Positions 24,416 to 34,242 are shown, counted from the stretch's first letter. The stretch: 60,348 nt of DNA from an uncultured Kordia sp. (GCF_947489565.1 NZ_CANLEA010000030.1:1-60348); one strand, 5' to 3'. Translations and numbers: made by a program. The notes: generated from the sequence alone by a model not told the origin.

Positions 24416-27265
24416 ATGAAAAAATATATTTACTTATTAGGATGTTCATTCCTTTTTGGTATTGGTGGTTTGCAACAAGCTGTTGCTCAGTCACAACAAA
24501 GTGTTCCTAATACTTCACAAATTCAGGAAATGCTTACGGAAATTCCAACAGATCCAAATGTGAAAATTGGAAAATTGTCTAACGGACTTACCTATTATAT
24601 TAGAAATAATGGAAAGCCGGAAAACAAAGTTGAATTGCGTTTGGTCGTGAATGCAGGTTCTATTCTAGAAGATGAAGACCAGTTAGGATTGGCGCATTTT
24701 ATGGAGCATATGAACTTCAACGGAACAAAAAACTTTAAGAAAAACGAACTTGTAGATTACCTACAAAGTATTGGTGTGAAATTTGGGGCACACTTAAATG
24801 CCTATACAAGTTTTGATGAAACGGTATATATCTTGCCAATTCCGAGTGATGATCCAGAAAAACTTGAAAAAGGATTTCAAATCATAGAAGATTGGGCGCA
24901 CAATGCATTATTGACAGATGAAGAAATTGATAATGAAAGAGGTGTTGTTTTAGAAGAATATCGTCTAGGAAAAGGTGCAGACGAGCGTATGTTGCAAAAG
25001 TACTTACCTAAAATTATGTACGGTTCTAAATATGCGAAACGCTTGCCAATTGGTAAAAAAGAAGTTTTAGAAACATTTAAATATGAAAGTTTACGTCGTT
25101 TTTACAAAGATTGGTATCGTCCAGATTTAATGGCAGTAATCGCTGTTGGAGATGTGGATGTAAAAGTATTAGAAGAAAAAATAAAATCACACTTCGGAAA
25201 AATTCCTGCCGCTGTAAATCCAAAACCGAGAGTTACGCATGATGTAAAAAATCATGATGAAACGTTAATTGCGATTGAAACAGACAAAGAAGCATCGTTT
25301 GCAAGAGTGCAGGTATTATTTAAAGACTTAGGAGTTCCTGAAAAGGTGAAAACTACAGAAGATTACAGAAAGCAGATTGTTCAGAATTTATTTTCACAAA
25401 TGATCAATAATCGTTTGAGTGAGTTGACAGAATCTGAAAATCCTCCATTTGTATTTGGATCTAGTTATCACGGTGGAACTTGGGCAAGAACCAAAGAAGC
25501 ATACCAATCTACAGCAATGACGGCAGCCGATGGACAGCTAACAGCTTTAACAGCTTTGTTAGAAGAAAACGAGCGTGTACGCAAATATGGATTTGGAAAA
25601 GGAGAATTTGAAAGAGCTAAGAAAAGCTTAATGGCAAATCTTGAAAGAGCTTATAAAGATAGAGACAAAAGAGAATCTGCGCGTATTGTGGGACAATATG
25701 TAAGAAACTTTTTATCAGGTAGCCCAATTCCAAGTATGGAATGGACTTTTGATTTCTTCAAAGAGCAATTGCCAACAGTAACTTTAGGAGAAATTAATAT
25801 TGTCATCAATCAATACTTAAGAGATACCAATACGGTAATTGTATTAACAGGGCCCGAAAAAGAAGATGCTCCAAAAATTACAGAAGCACAAGTGTTAGAG
25901 GTTTTAAAATCTGTAAAAACCAAAGATATCAAGCCTTATGAAGACAAAGCTGTTGGAAATGAATTAATTTCTGAGTTGCCAGATCCAGGAAAAGTAATTA
26001 ATAAAAGTACAAATCCTGCTATTGGAGTCACTACAATGACTTTGAGCAATGGTGCAAGAGTAGTGTATAAAAAGACAGATTTTAAAAATGATGAAATTTT
26101 ATTTTCTGCATACAGCTTAGGTGGAACATCTTTATACAGTGATGAAGATTACAAAGCAATTGGTTTTGCAAATGGCGGATTGTCAGAAGCTGGAGTCAAT
26201 GGATTTTCTAATATAGACATTCGTAAAATGATGTCTGGGAAAATTGCAAGAGTAAATCCGTATATCGGAGCTTACAGAGAAGGGTTCAGAGGTAGCACTA
26301 CGCCTAAAGACTTAGAAACGTTATTCCAAATGACACATTTGTTCTTTACAAAGTTGAATAAAGATCAAAAAGCATACAATTCATACTTAACAAAACAGAA
26401 AGGATTTTTAACGAATATCATGAAAAGTCCGCAATTCTACTTTCAATTTCAGATGGGGAAATTTATGAATGGAAAAAATCCAAGATACCAAGGATTCCCA
26501 ACGCCAGAAATGATGGATGCGAGCGATTATGACTTGGCATACGAAAAATATCAAGAGCGTTTTGCAGATGCAGGTGACTTTAATTTCTATTTTGTTGGAA
26601 ATGTAGACGAGAAAAAACTACAAGAATATGCTGAAAAGTATTTGGCTAGCTTGCCAGGGAAAAACTCAAATGAGCAACCAAAATACTCTTCGTTCCGACC
26701 ATTGACAGGAAAGCATACAAAAATTGTAGAAAAAGGAAAAGATCCTAAAAGTTCAGTGCAAATTATCTTCAACGGAGAAGCTGAATATAACAGCAAAGAT
26801 GCGAGAGCAATGCAGTTTTTGGGAGAAATATTAAGCATCAAACTCATTGAAAAATTACGTGAAGAAGAAGGTGGAGTTTACGGAGCAAGCGCAGCTGGAA
26901 GTATGCGTTCACATCCATACGGATGGTTTAACATGCGAATTTCGTTCCCATGTGGTCCAGAAAACGTAGATAAATTGAAAGATGCTGCATTGGCAGAATT
27001 ACAAGCAATCATTGATAACGGTCCAACCGACAAAGATGTAAGCAAAGTAAAAGAAGCTGCATTGTTGGAAAACAAAGAGCAAGTAAAGAAAAATAGATTC
27101 TGGTTACGTTACTTAGACACTACAGATTATATTAAAAGAGATGCCAACAGAATTTTAAAATTTGAAGATTCTGTCAATGAAATTACGGCAAAAGACATTC
27201 AAAATATCGCCAAGAAATATTTAACAAAAGACTATATTTTGGGAATCCACAATCCTGAAAAATAA
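24416..27265 (+). CDS. M16 family (pitrilysin/insulinase) metallopeptidase
   Basis: The 949-residue secreted protein has a signal peptide ending near residue 25 (QQAVAQ). The inverted zinc motif H94-F-M-E-H98 lies in AHFMEHMNFNGT, with the distal Glu in ERGVVLEEYR. A second, inactive M16 half follows from about residue 520 (VTTMTLSNGARVVYKKTDF), giving the single-chain two-clamshell form. It probably degrades peptides in the periplasm. The gene is monocistronic, closed by the terminator at 27283. Confidence 0.93.
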   Translation: MKKYIYLLGCSFLFGIGGLQQAVAQSQQSVPNTSQIQEMLTEIPTDPNVKIGKLSNGLTYYIRNNGKPENKVELRLVVNAGSILEDEDQLGLAHFMEHMNFNGTKNFKKNELVDYLQSIGVKFGAHLNAYTSFDETVYILPIPSDDPEKLEKGFQIIEDWAHNALLTDEEIDNERGVVLEEYRLGKGADERMLQKYLPKIMYGSKYAKRLPIGKKEVLETFKYESLRRFYKDWYRPDLMAVIAVGDVDVKVLEEKIKSHFGKIPAAVNPKPRVTHDVKNHDETLIAIETDKEASFARVQVLFKDLGVPEKVKTTEDYRKQIVQNLFSQMINNRLSELTESENPPFVFGSSYHGGTWARTKEAYQSTAMTAADGQLTALTALLEENERVRKYGFGKGEFERAKKSLMANLERAYKDRDKRESARIVGQYVRNFLSGSPIPSMEWTFDFFKEQLPTVTLGEINIVINQYLRDTNTVIVLTGPEKEDAPKITEAQVLEVLKSVKTKDIKPYEDKAVGNELISELPDPGKVINKSTNPAIGVTTMTLSNGARVVYKKTDFKNDEILFSAYSLGGTSLYSDEDYKAIGFANGGLSEAGVNGFSNIDIRKMMSGKIARVNPYIGAYREGFRGSTTPKDLETLFQMTHLFFTKLNKDQKAYNSYLTKQKGFLTNIMKSPQFYFQFQMGKFMNGKNPRYQGFPTPEMMDASDYDLAYEKYQERFADAGDFNFYFVGNVDEKKLQEYAEKYLASLPGKNSNEQPKYSSFRPLTGKHTKIVEKGKDPKSSVQIIFNGEAEYNSKDARAMQFLGEILSIKLIEKLREEEGGVYGASAAGSMRSHPYGWFNMRISFPCGPENVDKLKDAALAELQAIIDNGPTDKDVSKVKEAALLENKEQVKKNRFWLRYLDTTDYIKRDANRILKFEDSVNEITAKDIQNIAKKYLTKDYILGIHNPEK

Positions 27266-27282
27266 ACGTATATACAACGATG

Positions 27283-27315
27283 AAACCGCTTAGATAGTTC
27301 TAAGCGGTTTTTTTG
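27283..27315 (+). terminator. Terminator after the M16 protease gene
   Basis: The arms AACCGCTTA and TAAGCGGTT enclose a short loop and are followed by seven T. Confidence 0.85.
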
Positions 27316-27426
27316 TGCCTAATTTTAATTGAGATTTAACGAAACATTATCACGTTTGTTAATAATTTTCATTTCATTAACTCAATAATAATTGTATTTT
27401 TATCGCTTAAAATCCTCAAACTAACC

Positions 27427-28197
27427 ATGGGCAAAATAATTGCTATTGCAAATCAAAAAGGAGGCGTTGGAAAAACGACGACTTCCGTAAATTTAGCAGC
27501 ATCATTAGGTGTACTGGAAAAGAAAGTATTACTAATCGATGCAGATCCACAGGCGAACGCAACTTCTGGGTTGGGTATTGATGTGGAAAGTGTTGAAAAA
27601 GGTACCTATCAGTTACTAGAACATACCGTAAGCGCAGCTGATGTAGTGATGGAAACAAGTTCACCAAACTTGAGTATAATTCCAGCACATATTGATTTGG
27701 TGGCAATTGAAATTGAATTGGTAGACAAAGACAGACGCGAATATATGTTGCGTAAAGCAATTGCTCCAATCAAAGATCAATACGATTATATTTTGATTGA
27801 TTGTGCGCCATCTTTAGGGTTATTAACCTTAAATGCTTTAACAGCAGCAGACGCCGTAATGATTCCGATACAATGTGAATACTTTGCGTTAGAAGGTTTA
27901 GGAAAGTTATTAAACACGATAAAAAGTGTACAAAAAATACACAATCCGGCATTAGATATTGAAGGATTGCTACTCACGATGTATGATTCTCGTTTGCGAT
28001 TATCAAACCAAGTGGTAGAAGAAGTACAAAAGCATTTCAATGATATGGTATTTACAACCATCATTCAACGAAATGTCCGATTGAGTGAAGCGCCAAGTTA
28101 TGGAGAAAGCATTATAAACTATGATGCAAGTAGTAAAGGAGCAACCAACTATTTGAACTTAGCGCACGAAGTGATAAAGAAAAACAGTGGTAAATAA
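27427..28197 (+). CDS. parA: Chromosome partitioning ATPase ParA (Soj)
   Basis: The 256-residue protein has the deviant Walker A K-G-G-V-G-K-T-T at residues 11-18, Walker A' LLIDADPQANAT and Walker B ILIDCAPSLGLL. It binds DNA as an ATP dimer and, with ParB, segregates replication origins. It leads a run of plus-strand genes (parA, parB, DUF5683, dapB, lepB) whose order I know from other Flavobacteriia, which marks this as chromosomal parA. Confidence 0.96.
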   Translation: MGKIIAIANQKGGVGKTTTSVNLAASLGVLEKKVLLIDADPQANATSGLGIDVESVEKGTYQLLEHTVSAADVVMETSSPNLSIIPAHIDLVAIEIELVDKDRREYMLRKAIAPIKDQYDYILIDCAPSLGLLTLNALTAADAVMIPIQCEYFALEGLGKLLNTIKSVQKIHNPALDIEGLLLTMYDSRLRLSNQVVEEVQKHFNDMVFTTIIQRNVRLSEAPSYGESIINYDASSKGATNYLNLAHEVIKKNSGK

Positions 28198-28202
28198 GAT
28201 TT

Positions 28203-29108
28203 ATGGCGAAGGCAACAAAAAAACAAGCATTAGGAAGAGGATTATCCGCATTGTTAAAAGATCCTGAAAACGATATTACATCAGTTTCAGACAAAAATGC
28301 AGATAAAGTTGTTGGTAATATTGTAGAGTTATCACTGAAAACTATTGAAGTGAATCCGTTTCAACCGCGAACGTATTTTAACGAAGAAGCACTTCGTGAA
28401 TTAGCATCTTCCATTCAAGAATTAGGTGTAATACAACCAATTACAGTTCGTAAATTAGGTTTTGAAAAATACCAATTGGTTTCTGGAGAACGTCGTTTTA
28501 GAGCGTCAAAACTCATCGGACTGGAAACAATTCCTGCATATGTGCGTATTGCGAACGATCAGGAATCACTAGAAATGGCCTTGGTTGAAAATATTCAACG
28601 TGCCGATTTAGATCCGATAGAAATTGCACTTTCATACCAACGATTGATTGATGAAATCAGCTTGACACAAGAGCAAATGAGTCAACGTGTTGGAAAAAAA
28701 CGTTCTACGATTGCCAATTATTTACGCTTATTAAAATTAGATCCAATCATTCAAACAGGAATGCGTGATGGTTTCCTAAGTATGGGACACGGACGCGCCT
28801 TAGTGAATATTGAAGATACCAACGATCAATTGGAAATTTATGAATTGATTGTTTCCAAATCGCTTTCTGTACGTGATACAGAAGCCTTGGTAAAAAATTA
28901 CAAGAAAGACAAAACTATTGATGCGCCAGAAACTGAAATAGAAGAGATTCCGAAATTTATTAAAAAAGGAGTTCGAGACTTTTCAGAATATTTTGGACAT
29001 AAAGTAGATGTGAAAGTTGGGAAAAATGGAAAAGGGAAAATTACCATTCCATTCCATTCTGAGGCAGACTTTTCTCGAATTAAAAAATTACTCAAAGGTG
29101 GGAAATAG
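28203..29108 (+). CDS. parB: Chromosome partitioning protein ParB (Spo0J)
   Basis: The 301-residue protein has the ParB N-domain with the CTP-binding G-E-R-R-F-R motif at 95-100 and ENIQRADL further on, then the KorB-like helix-turn-helix (LTQEQMSQRVGKKRSTIANYLRLL). The C-terminal dimer domain ends in FSRIKKLLKGGK. It loads at parS sites and is stimulated by ParA. It starts 5 bp after parA. No parS (TGTTTCACGTGAAACA) was noticed in the window, but the search was by eye. Confidence 0.96.
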   Translation: MAKATKKQALGRGLSALLKDPENDITSVSDKNADKVVGNIVELSLKTIEVNPFQPRTYFNEEALRELASSIQELGVIQPITVRKLGFEKYQLVSGERRFRASKLIGLETIPAYVRIANDQESLEMALVENIQRADLDPIEIALSYQRLIDEISLTQEQMSQRVGKKRSTIANYLRLLKLDPIIQTGMRDGFLSMGHGRALVNIEDTNDQLEIYELIVSKSLSVRDTEALVKNYKKDKTIDAPETEIEEIPKFIKKGVRDFSEYFGHKVDVKVGKNGKGKITIPFHSEADFSRIKKLLKGGK

Positions 29109-29739
29109 AATCATAATAGCGCTGTGTTTTGTGTGCTTTGCTTGCCAACTCTCTTGGTCTCAGCAAAAAGAAAAAGAAGAGACAAAAAAAGAAGAGAAAG
29201 CAGAAAAAGTAAAAGAATCCACAGACACTAAAAAAGAGGAATCTGCTTTAAAAGTAGAGAATGCAGTAGTGGTAGAAGAAAAGAAAGCGATCAATCCATT
29301 ATCACCATCCAAAGCAGCTTTTTACTCAGCAATATTGCCAGGTTTAGGACAAGCTTACAATAAAAAATACTGGAAAATTCCGCTTGTATATGCTGCATTA
29401 GGAACAGGAATTTATTTCTATGTAGACAATAATAAAAACTACAATCGCTACAGACGCGCGTACAAAAGACGTTTGGCAGGTTTTAATGATGACGAATTTC
29501 AAAACATTGTAACGGACAATGATGCATTGATAGATGCGCAAGAATTCTATCAACGAAATCGTGATTTATCATTACTCCTTACGGTAGTTGCCTATGTATT
29601 AAATATTGTGGATGCCAATGTAGACGCACACTTGCTTCAATTTAACGTAAGTGACGATTTATCAGTGCGTCCGCATATTGATCAAAACGATATAGATTTT
29701 AATCGTAACTTAGGATTGACGCTCAATTTTAAATTTTAA
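29098..29739 (+). CDS. DUF5683 family protein
   Basis: The 213-residue protein starts at GTG 29098, inside the last codons of parB (11-bp overlap), giving a signal peptide-like N-terminus (GNRIIIALCFVCFACQLSWSQ). A Lys/Glu-rich linker follows (residues ~23-65), then the DUF5683 domain with PSKAAFYSAILPGLGQAYNK, a membrane segment (YAALGTGIYFYV) and SLLLTVVAYVLNIVDANVDA. Its function is unknown. Its fixed position between parB and dapB is a family-level feature of the Bacteroidota. Confidence 0.85.
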   Translation: MGNRIIIALCFVCFACQLSWSQQKEKEETKKEEKAEKVKESTDTKKEESALKVENAVVVEEKKAINPLSPSKAAFYSAILPGLGQAYNKKYWKIPLVYAALGTGIYFYVDNNKNYNRYRRAYKRRLAGFNDDEFQNIVTDNDALIDAQEFYQRNRDLSLLLTVVAYVLNIVDANVDAHLLQFNVSDDLSVRPHIDQNDIDFNRNLGLTLNFKF

Positions 29740-29768
29740 TCACCGACACACTTCAAAACTGAATTCGT

Positions 29769-30470
29769 ATGAATATTGCCTTACTAGGATATGGTAGAAT
29801 GGGGAAGGAGATTGAAAAAATTGCACTTGACCGAAATCATGTCATTATCCATAAAATTTCTCAAGACATTGCTTCGTATGACTTTACTGAGGTAGATGTC
29901 GCTATCGATTTCAGCATTCCGTCTGCGGCTTTTGAGAATATTACGCATTGTATGAAACACCAAATTCCTGTCATTTCAGGAACTACAGGTTGGTTAGAAA
30001 AATACGATGAGGTTGTAAAACTGTGTGAAGCTGAAAAAGGAGCTTTTATTTACGCGTCTAACTTTAGTTTAGGTGTCAATATTTTCTTTGAGATGAATGC
30101 GTATTTAGCAAAAATGATGTCTCAACTAGAAGATTATAGTGTCAATGTTGAAGAAATTCATCACACCAAAAAACTAGATGCTCCAAGCGGAACCGCAATT
30201 ACACTGGCAGAAGGTATCATGCAACACACAAATTACAACGATTGGAAACTGGACAAGGCAGAAAGCGATACTGAAATTCCAATTGTTGCCAAACGAATTC
30301 CAGACGTACCAGGAACACACGAAATTACATACACATCTGCTATTGATACCATTTCTATAAAACACGAAGCGCACAACCGACAAGGTTTTGCTTTAGGAGC
30401 TGTCGTTGCTGCCGAGTGGATTCAAGGAAAGACAGGTGTTTATAGCATGAAAGACGTGTTAAACATTTAA
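29769..30470 (+). CDS. dapB: 4-hydroxy-tetrahydrodipicolinate reductase
   Basis: The 233-residue protein has a short dinucleotide-binding start (MNIALLGYGRMGKEIEK), the ISGTTGW segment, and the active-site EIHHTKKLDAPSGTA with catalytic His and Lys. It reduces the product of DapA in lysine/diaminopimelate synthesis; dapD of the same pathway is at 4147. It lies 29 bp after DUF5683. Confidence 0.95.
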   Translation: MNIALLGYGRMGKEIEKIALDRNHVIIHKISQDIASYDFTEVDVAIDFSIPSAAFENITHCMKHQIPVISGTTGWLEKYDEVVKLCEAEKGAFIYASNFSLGVNIFFEMNAYLAKMMSQLEDYSVNVEEIHHTKKLDAPSGTAITLAEGIMQHTNYNDWKLDKAESDTEIPIVAKRIPDVPGTHEITYTSAIDTISIKHEAHNRQGFALGAVVAAEWIQGKTGVYSMKDVLNI

Positions 30471-30481
30471 TAAATATAAAG

Positions 30482-30508
30482 TATATTCCATGGAGGAATA
30501 TATATTTG
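30482..30508. promoter_or_regulatory. Inverted repeat overlapping the lepB -7 promoter element
   Basis: TATATTCC and GGAATATA form a perfect 8-bp inverted repeat around a 5-base centre (30482-30502). Its right arm overlaps TATATTTG (30501-30508), a match to TAnnTTTG. It could be an operator site for lepB, or only a hairpin after dapB; no T run follows, so terminator is less likely. Confidence 0.45.
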
Positions 30509-30559
30509 TAAATAACCAACGAGATTCGCAGTAAAGCTGAATCACTAAATAAACAACAA

Positions 30560-32140
30560 ATGACGTTTACGCAAGGATTTTTGATATTTTTCCTAATCGT
30601 TCAAGTAATACATTTTTTAGGAACATGGAAATTATACGTAAAAGCAGGTAGAAAAGCTTGGGAAGCTGCTGTGCCAATTTACAATGCTTTTATTTTAATG
30701 CGAATCATCAATCGACCAAAAGAATGGTATTGGGTAATCTTATTATTCATTCCAATTGTACAGTTGATTGTATTCCCTGTGATTTGGGTAGAAACCATTC
30801 GTGCTTTTGGACGTACCGATCGTACAGAAACGGTATTAGTTGTACTTACTTTAGGATTGTATATTTACTATGTAAACTACATGTTGGATGTAGAATATGT
30901 ATATGAAAGAAGCTTAAAACCGCGTTCTTCCTTAGGAGAATGGGTTGCTTCCATATTATTTGCGGTAGTAGCAGCTACGTTGGTTCATACGTATGTAATG
31001 CAACCTTTTGTGATTCCAACGTCGTCATTAGAAAAAACATTATTAGTGGGCGATTTCTTATTCGTAAGTAAAATACATTACGGAGCAAGAACACCAATGA
31101 CATCTGTAGCATTGCCAATGGTACATGATGCAGTTCCGTTTACAGGTCTGAAATCATATCTAAAAGAACCACAATTACCATACTACAGATTGCCAGGTTT
31201 TGAAGGAATTGAGCGTAATGATATTGTGGTGTTCAATTGGCCAGCAGATACTTTGTCAATCATTGATAATCCAAATAGTAAAACACTTTATAAACCTTTG
31301 GATAAGCGTTCCAACTATGTAAAACGTTGTGTAGGATTGCCAGGCGATAAGTTGGAAGTACGCGAAGGTTATGTATATATAGATGGAAAGAAAAATGTAT
31401 TGCCAGATCGAACTAAATTACAGTTTAGCTATAAATTCATTCCAAAAGATAATAGCATACTTGCTGATGAAGTTTTAAATACCTACGGAATTACAGATGG
31501 AGTTTCTTATTGGAATGATCCAAAAATTAACAGAGACACTTTAAGTTTTCCTTCAGCGACAGAGCAAGCTTATCAGCGTTTAAAAAATAATAATAGTATC
31601 GCTTTTATTGAAAAAGGTACGTTGCCTAAAGGGTATAGAGATGCTAGTATTTTTCCGCATTCAAAAAAATATAATTGGAATAATTATGAATTTGGACCTC
31701 TTCAAATTCCAGCTCGTGGAATGACAATTGAGCTAAATATGGATAACATTCCCTTGTACAAAAGAGCGATTGGAGAATATGAAGGTAATAACATTACTGT
31801 AGAGGATAATCAGATTAAAATTGATGGTAAAGTCATTACATCGTATACATTTAAGCAAGATTATTACTGGATGATGGGAGACAACCGAGGAAACTCACAA
31901 GACTCTAGAAGTTGGGGATTTGTTCCGTTTGATCATGTCCTAGGAAAACCTACTTTTGTATGGTTTAGTTGGGATAACAATGCCAAAGGTATCTTTAATA
32001 AAATTCGTTGGGATCGTTTATTTACAACAGTTAGCGGCAATGGAGAACCTGTTTCTTATTTCAGATATTTCTTGATTTTATTGGCTGTTTGGTTTGGGTT
32101 TAATTATTTTAGAAAACGTAAGAAAACTGCGGCTAAGTAG
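30560..32140 (+). CDS. lepB: Signal peptidase I (long flavobacterial form)
   Basis: This protein has 526 residues, much longer than the ~325 of E. coli LepB. An N-terminal region (1-120) of three to four membrane segments is of the DUF5684 type. The peptidase domain has the Ser nucleophile in IPTSSLEKTL (Ser156 by alignment), the catalytic Lys in NYVKRCVGLPGD, and box E in MMGDNRGNSQDSRSWGFVP. A ~130-residue insertion separates the Lys and box E regions. It removes signal peptides at the inner membrane. Confidence 0.94.
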   Translation: MTFTQGFLIFFLIVQVIHFLGTWKLYVKAGRKAWEAAVPIYNAFILMRIINRPKEWYWVILLFIPIVQLIVFPVIWVETIRAFGRTDRTETVLVVLTLGLYIYYVNYMLDVEYVYERSLKPRSSLGEWVASILFAVVAATLVHTYVMQPFVIPTSSLEKTLLVGDFLFVSKIHYGARTPMTSVALPMVHDAVPFTGLKSYLKEPQLPYYRLPGFEGIERNDIVVFNWPADTLSIIDNPNSKTLYKPLDKRSNYVKRCVGLPGDKLEVREGYVYIDGKKNVLPDRTKLQFSYKFIPKDNSILADEVLNTYGITDGVSYWNDPKINRDTLSFPSATEQAYQRLKNNNSIAFIEKGTLPKGYRDASIFPHSKKYNWNNYEFGPLQIPARGMTIELNMDNIPLYKRAIGEYEGNNITVEDNQIKIDGKVITSYTFKQDYYWMMGDNRGNSQDSRSWGFVPFDHVLGKPTFVWFSWDNNAKGIFNKIRWDRLFTTVSGNGEPVSYFRYFLILLAVWFGFNYFRKRKKTAAK

Positions 32141-32307
32141 TATAGTGCCATTGATATAAAAAATTGACTTTTGTCTACAAATTGTTGATTTGTCTTTTTG
32201 TGAATTTGTTTTGTGTGTGAATGTTGTTTTTTAGAGCGCTTATATGTGAAATTCCACGCTTATGAAATCTATTTGCAATTCTATATTTTTGTTGATATGT
32301 TTATCAA

Positions 32308-32676
32308 ATGAAATATGTGTATGGTTTTGAGAAGCTTCAAGTTTGGATTGAATCAAAAGAATTAACGAAAAACATTTATAAAATCACTCAGAAGTTTCCT
32401 GAAAACGAGAAATTTGGACTCATATCTCAATTAAGAAGAGCTTCAATTTCTGTGTGTTCTAATATAGCAGAAGGTGTTTCAAGAAATACACATAAAGACA
32501 AAGCGCGTTTTATGATTATTGCATTCAGTTCTGCGGTAGAAGTAGTGAATCAATTAATAATTTCACACGAATTAGATTTCATCACACAAAAACAATATCA
32601 GGACTTACGAAAGCAATTAGAAAGTATTACTAATAAATTAAACGCTTTACGTAAATATCAAATAAGCAATCAATGA
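32308..32676 (+). CDS. Four-helix-bundle (S23-type) protein
   Basis: The 122-residue protein starts with YGFEKLQVW and has the helix SQLRRASISVCSNIAEGVSR, both diagnostic of the four-helix-bundle family first known from intervening sequences in 23S rRNA. Members act as accessory (Avd-like) proteins or have unknown roles. There is no 23S rRNA or reverse transcriptase gene nearby. It is inserted between lepB and the WbqC-like gene, which are often adjacent in relatives, and is followed by a TCAACAAA-rich repeat stretch. Confidence 0.85.
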   Translation: MKYVYGFEKLQVWIESKELTKNIYKITQKFPENEKFGLISQLRRASISVCSNIAEGVSRNTHKDKARFMIIAFSSAVEVVNQLIISHELDFITQKQYQDLRKQLESITNKLNALRKYQISNQ

Positions 32677-32700
32677 AAACACTTTAATAAGCTAAGTGTC

Positions 32701-32785
32701 AGCACAACAAATTGACGAATCAACAAAGACACAAATCAACAGATCAACAAAAAGACAAATCAACAAAAAAACAAAAAACAAACCC
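32701..32785. repeat. Irregular CAACAAA/ACAAATCAACA simple repeat
   Basis: About eight near-copies of (G)ACAAATCAACAAA-like phrases in 85 bases form the 5' region of the WbqC-like gene. The base use (almost no T or G on this strand) is unlike the neighbours. Confidence 0.65.
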
Positions 32786-32793
32786 ACACAAGA

Positions 32794-33414
32794 GTGAGCA
32801 CCTTAATACATCCAACATATTTTCCAAGCATTGCGCATTACGTTGCATTTGCTAAAGCTGAAGACTTGGTTTATGAAATGGAAGATAATTTCCAGAAACA
32901 AACCTATCGCAATCGTACCTACATTTATGGCGCGAATGGAAAGTTGATGCTCAATGTTCCTGTGCGACATTCTAAAAAAGATAAACATCAAAAATATAAA
33001 GACATTGAAATAGCAAATGAAACGCCTTGGCAACGTTTGCATTGGCGATCTTTAGAAAGTGCGTATCGAACGTCTCCTTATTTTGAATATTACGAAGATG
33101 AGCTAAAACCTTTGTTTGAAAAGCGATATACACATTTAATCGATCTGAATTTTGATACAATTCAAGTGATTAATGATTGTTTGCAACTCGATATCAAAAC
33201 GTCTCAAACTACAGCATACGAGCCGATTGTTTCCAATAAACAAGATTCTAGAAAACTGGTTAACGTTAAAAAAGAACCTGATTATGGATTTGACTCGTAT
33301 ACACAAGTCTTTGATTCTAAATTTGGCTTTATTCCAAACTTAAGTATCTTAGATTTGCTCTTCAATGAAGGCACCAATGCTTTGACATACTTAGAACAAC
33401 AAACCATTCAATAA
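32794..33414 (+). CDS. WbqC-like family protein
   Basis: The 206-residue protein starts at GTG with STLIHPTYFPSIAHYVAF and has QKQTYRNRTYIYGANGKLMLNVPV, the N-terminal pattern of the WbqC family. Family genes occur in O-antigen and capsule loci and are suspected to help make modified sugars; no activity is proven. The 5' leader is the simple repeat above. Its stop overlaps the DUF6122 start by 1 base. Confidence 0.85.
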   Translation: MSTLIHPTYFPSIAHYVAFAKAEDLVYEMEDNFQKQTYRNRTYIYGANGKLMLNVPVRHSKKDKHQKYKDIEIANETPWQRLHWRSLESAYRTSPYFEYYEDELKPLFEKRYTHLIDLNFDTIQVINDCLQLDIKTSQTTAYEPIVSNKQDSRKLVNVKKEPDYGFDSYTQVFDSKFGFIPNLSILDLLFNEGTNALTYLEQQTIQ

Positions 33415-33734
33415 TGTTGCGATTTTGTATTCATTACGGATTGCATTTTGTATTTCCACTTATTCTGGCTTTATATTTCTACCGAAAAAAGTGGAAAACA
33501 GTATATCTTGTTTTTCTACTTTGCATGCTTATTGATCTTGATCATTTATTAGCAATGCCCATTTTTGATCCCAATCGCTGTAGTATCAATTTTCATCCAT
33601 TGCACACATATTATGCAATTGCTGTCTACGCAGGAATGTTATTTTTTACCAAAACGCGCGTTTTAGGTATTGGATTATTGCTTCATATATTAGCTGATTC
33701 CGCAGACTGTTGGATGATGGCTTTAGGATATTGA
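33414..33734 (+). CDS. DUF6122 family membrane protein
   Basis: The 106-residue, very hydrophobic protein has about three transmembrane segments and conserved polar residues inside them: MLIDLDHLLAMPIFDPNRC, FHPLHTYYA and LLLHILADSADC. The D-x-D-H and H-x2-H pairs look like a buried metal or catalytic site similar to YdjM/LexA-regulated membrane hydrolases (weak inference). It is translationally coupled to the WbqC-like gene. Confidence 0.8.
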   Translation: MLRFCIHYGLHFVFPLILALYFYRKKWKTVYLVFLLCMLIDLDHLLAMPIFDPNRCSINFHPLHTYYAIAVYAGMLFFTKTRVLGIGLLLHILADSADCWMMALGY

Positions 33735-33761
33735 TTTACAAAATTTTACCACTTTTTATTT

Positions 33762-33968
33762 TCAAAATCCACAGAATACAACATCAGTATTACTAAGTCG
33801 TGCCGAAATTTGACAATTGGGTTCTGTTGGACAGAGTTGTGATTTACAGATACTTTCCAGTGTATACGTGCAACCAAACGTTTTGATTCTACCTCCAATT
33901 TGTGTGTTGTTAAAATTAGAAATACGTTCTTTTTTTAGTCGTAATGAATTCAGATTTCTTTTCTTCAT
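33762..33968 (-). CDS. GG-leader precursor peptide 4 (class I lanthipeptide-like)
   Basis: This is a 68-residue peptide. The 26-residue leader has L-R-L-K-K-E-R-I-S-N-F and ends QIGG. The 42-residue core has five Cys, each close to Thr or Ser (FGCTYTLESICKSQLCPTEP...), and ends VVFCGF. ATG 33968 is chosen over an upstream frame because it aligns the leader with the family. The 5' region ATTTTAAAACCA before the ATG is shared with precursor 5. The core ending F-C-G is also shared with precursor 5, so the two are a local paralogous pair. Confidence 0.75.
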   Translation of the reverse strand: MKKRNLNSLRLKKERISNFNNTQIGGRIKTFGCTYTLESICKSQLCPTEPNCQISARLSNTDVVFCGF

Positions 33969-34242
33969 AATCATGGTTTTAAAATTAATGTTGACACTAA
34001 GGTATGATGGTAAAAAAATGAAAACAATAAATAAAACCTTTGATTTATAAAATGAAGGTGACATTGCCTCTTTTTCGTAAGTCAAACATCAACTGAATGA
34101 AAATTTGAAATTCAGGAAACTACGAGAATTATATCTTAGTATAAGTATGGAAGTTGTTTATGAATTTAGTAGACGATTGGTTCATGGAATTAAGTCTATA
34201 ATGCATATTCAATAACAATACATGAATATATTAAAAAAGCGA

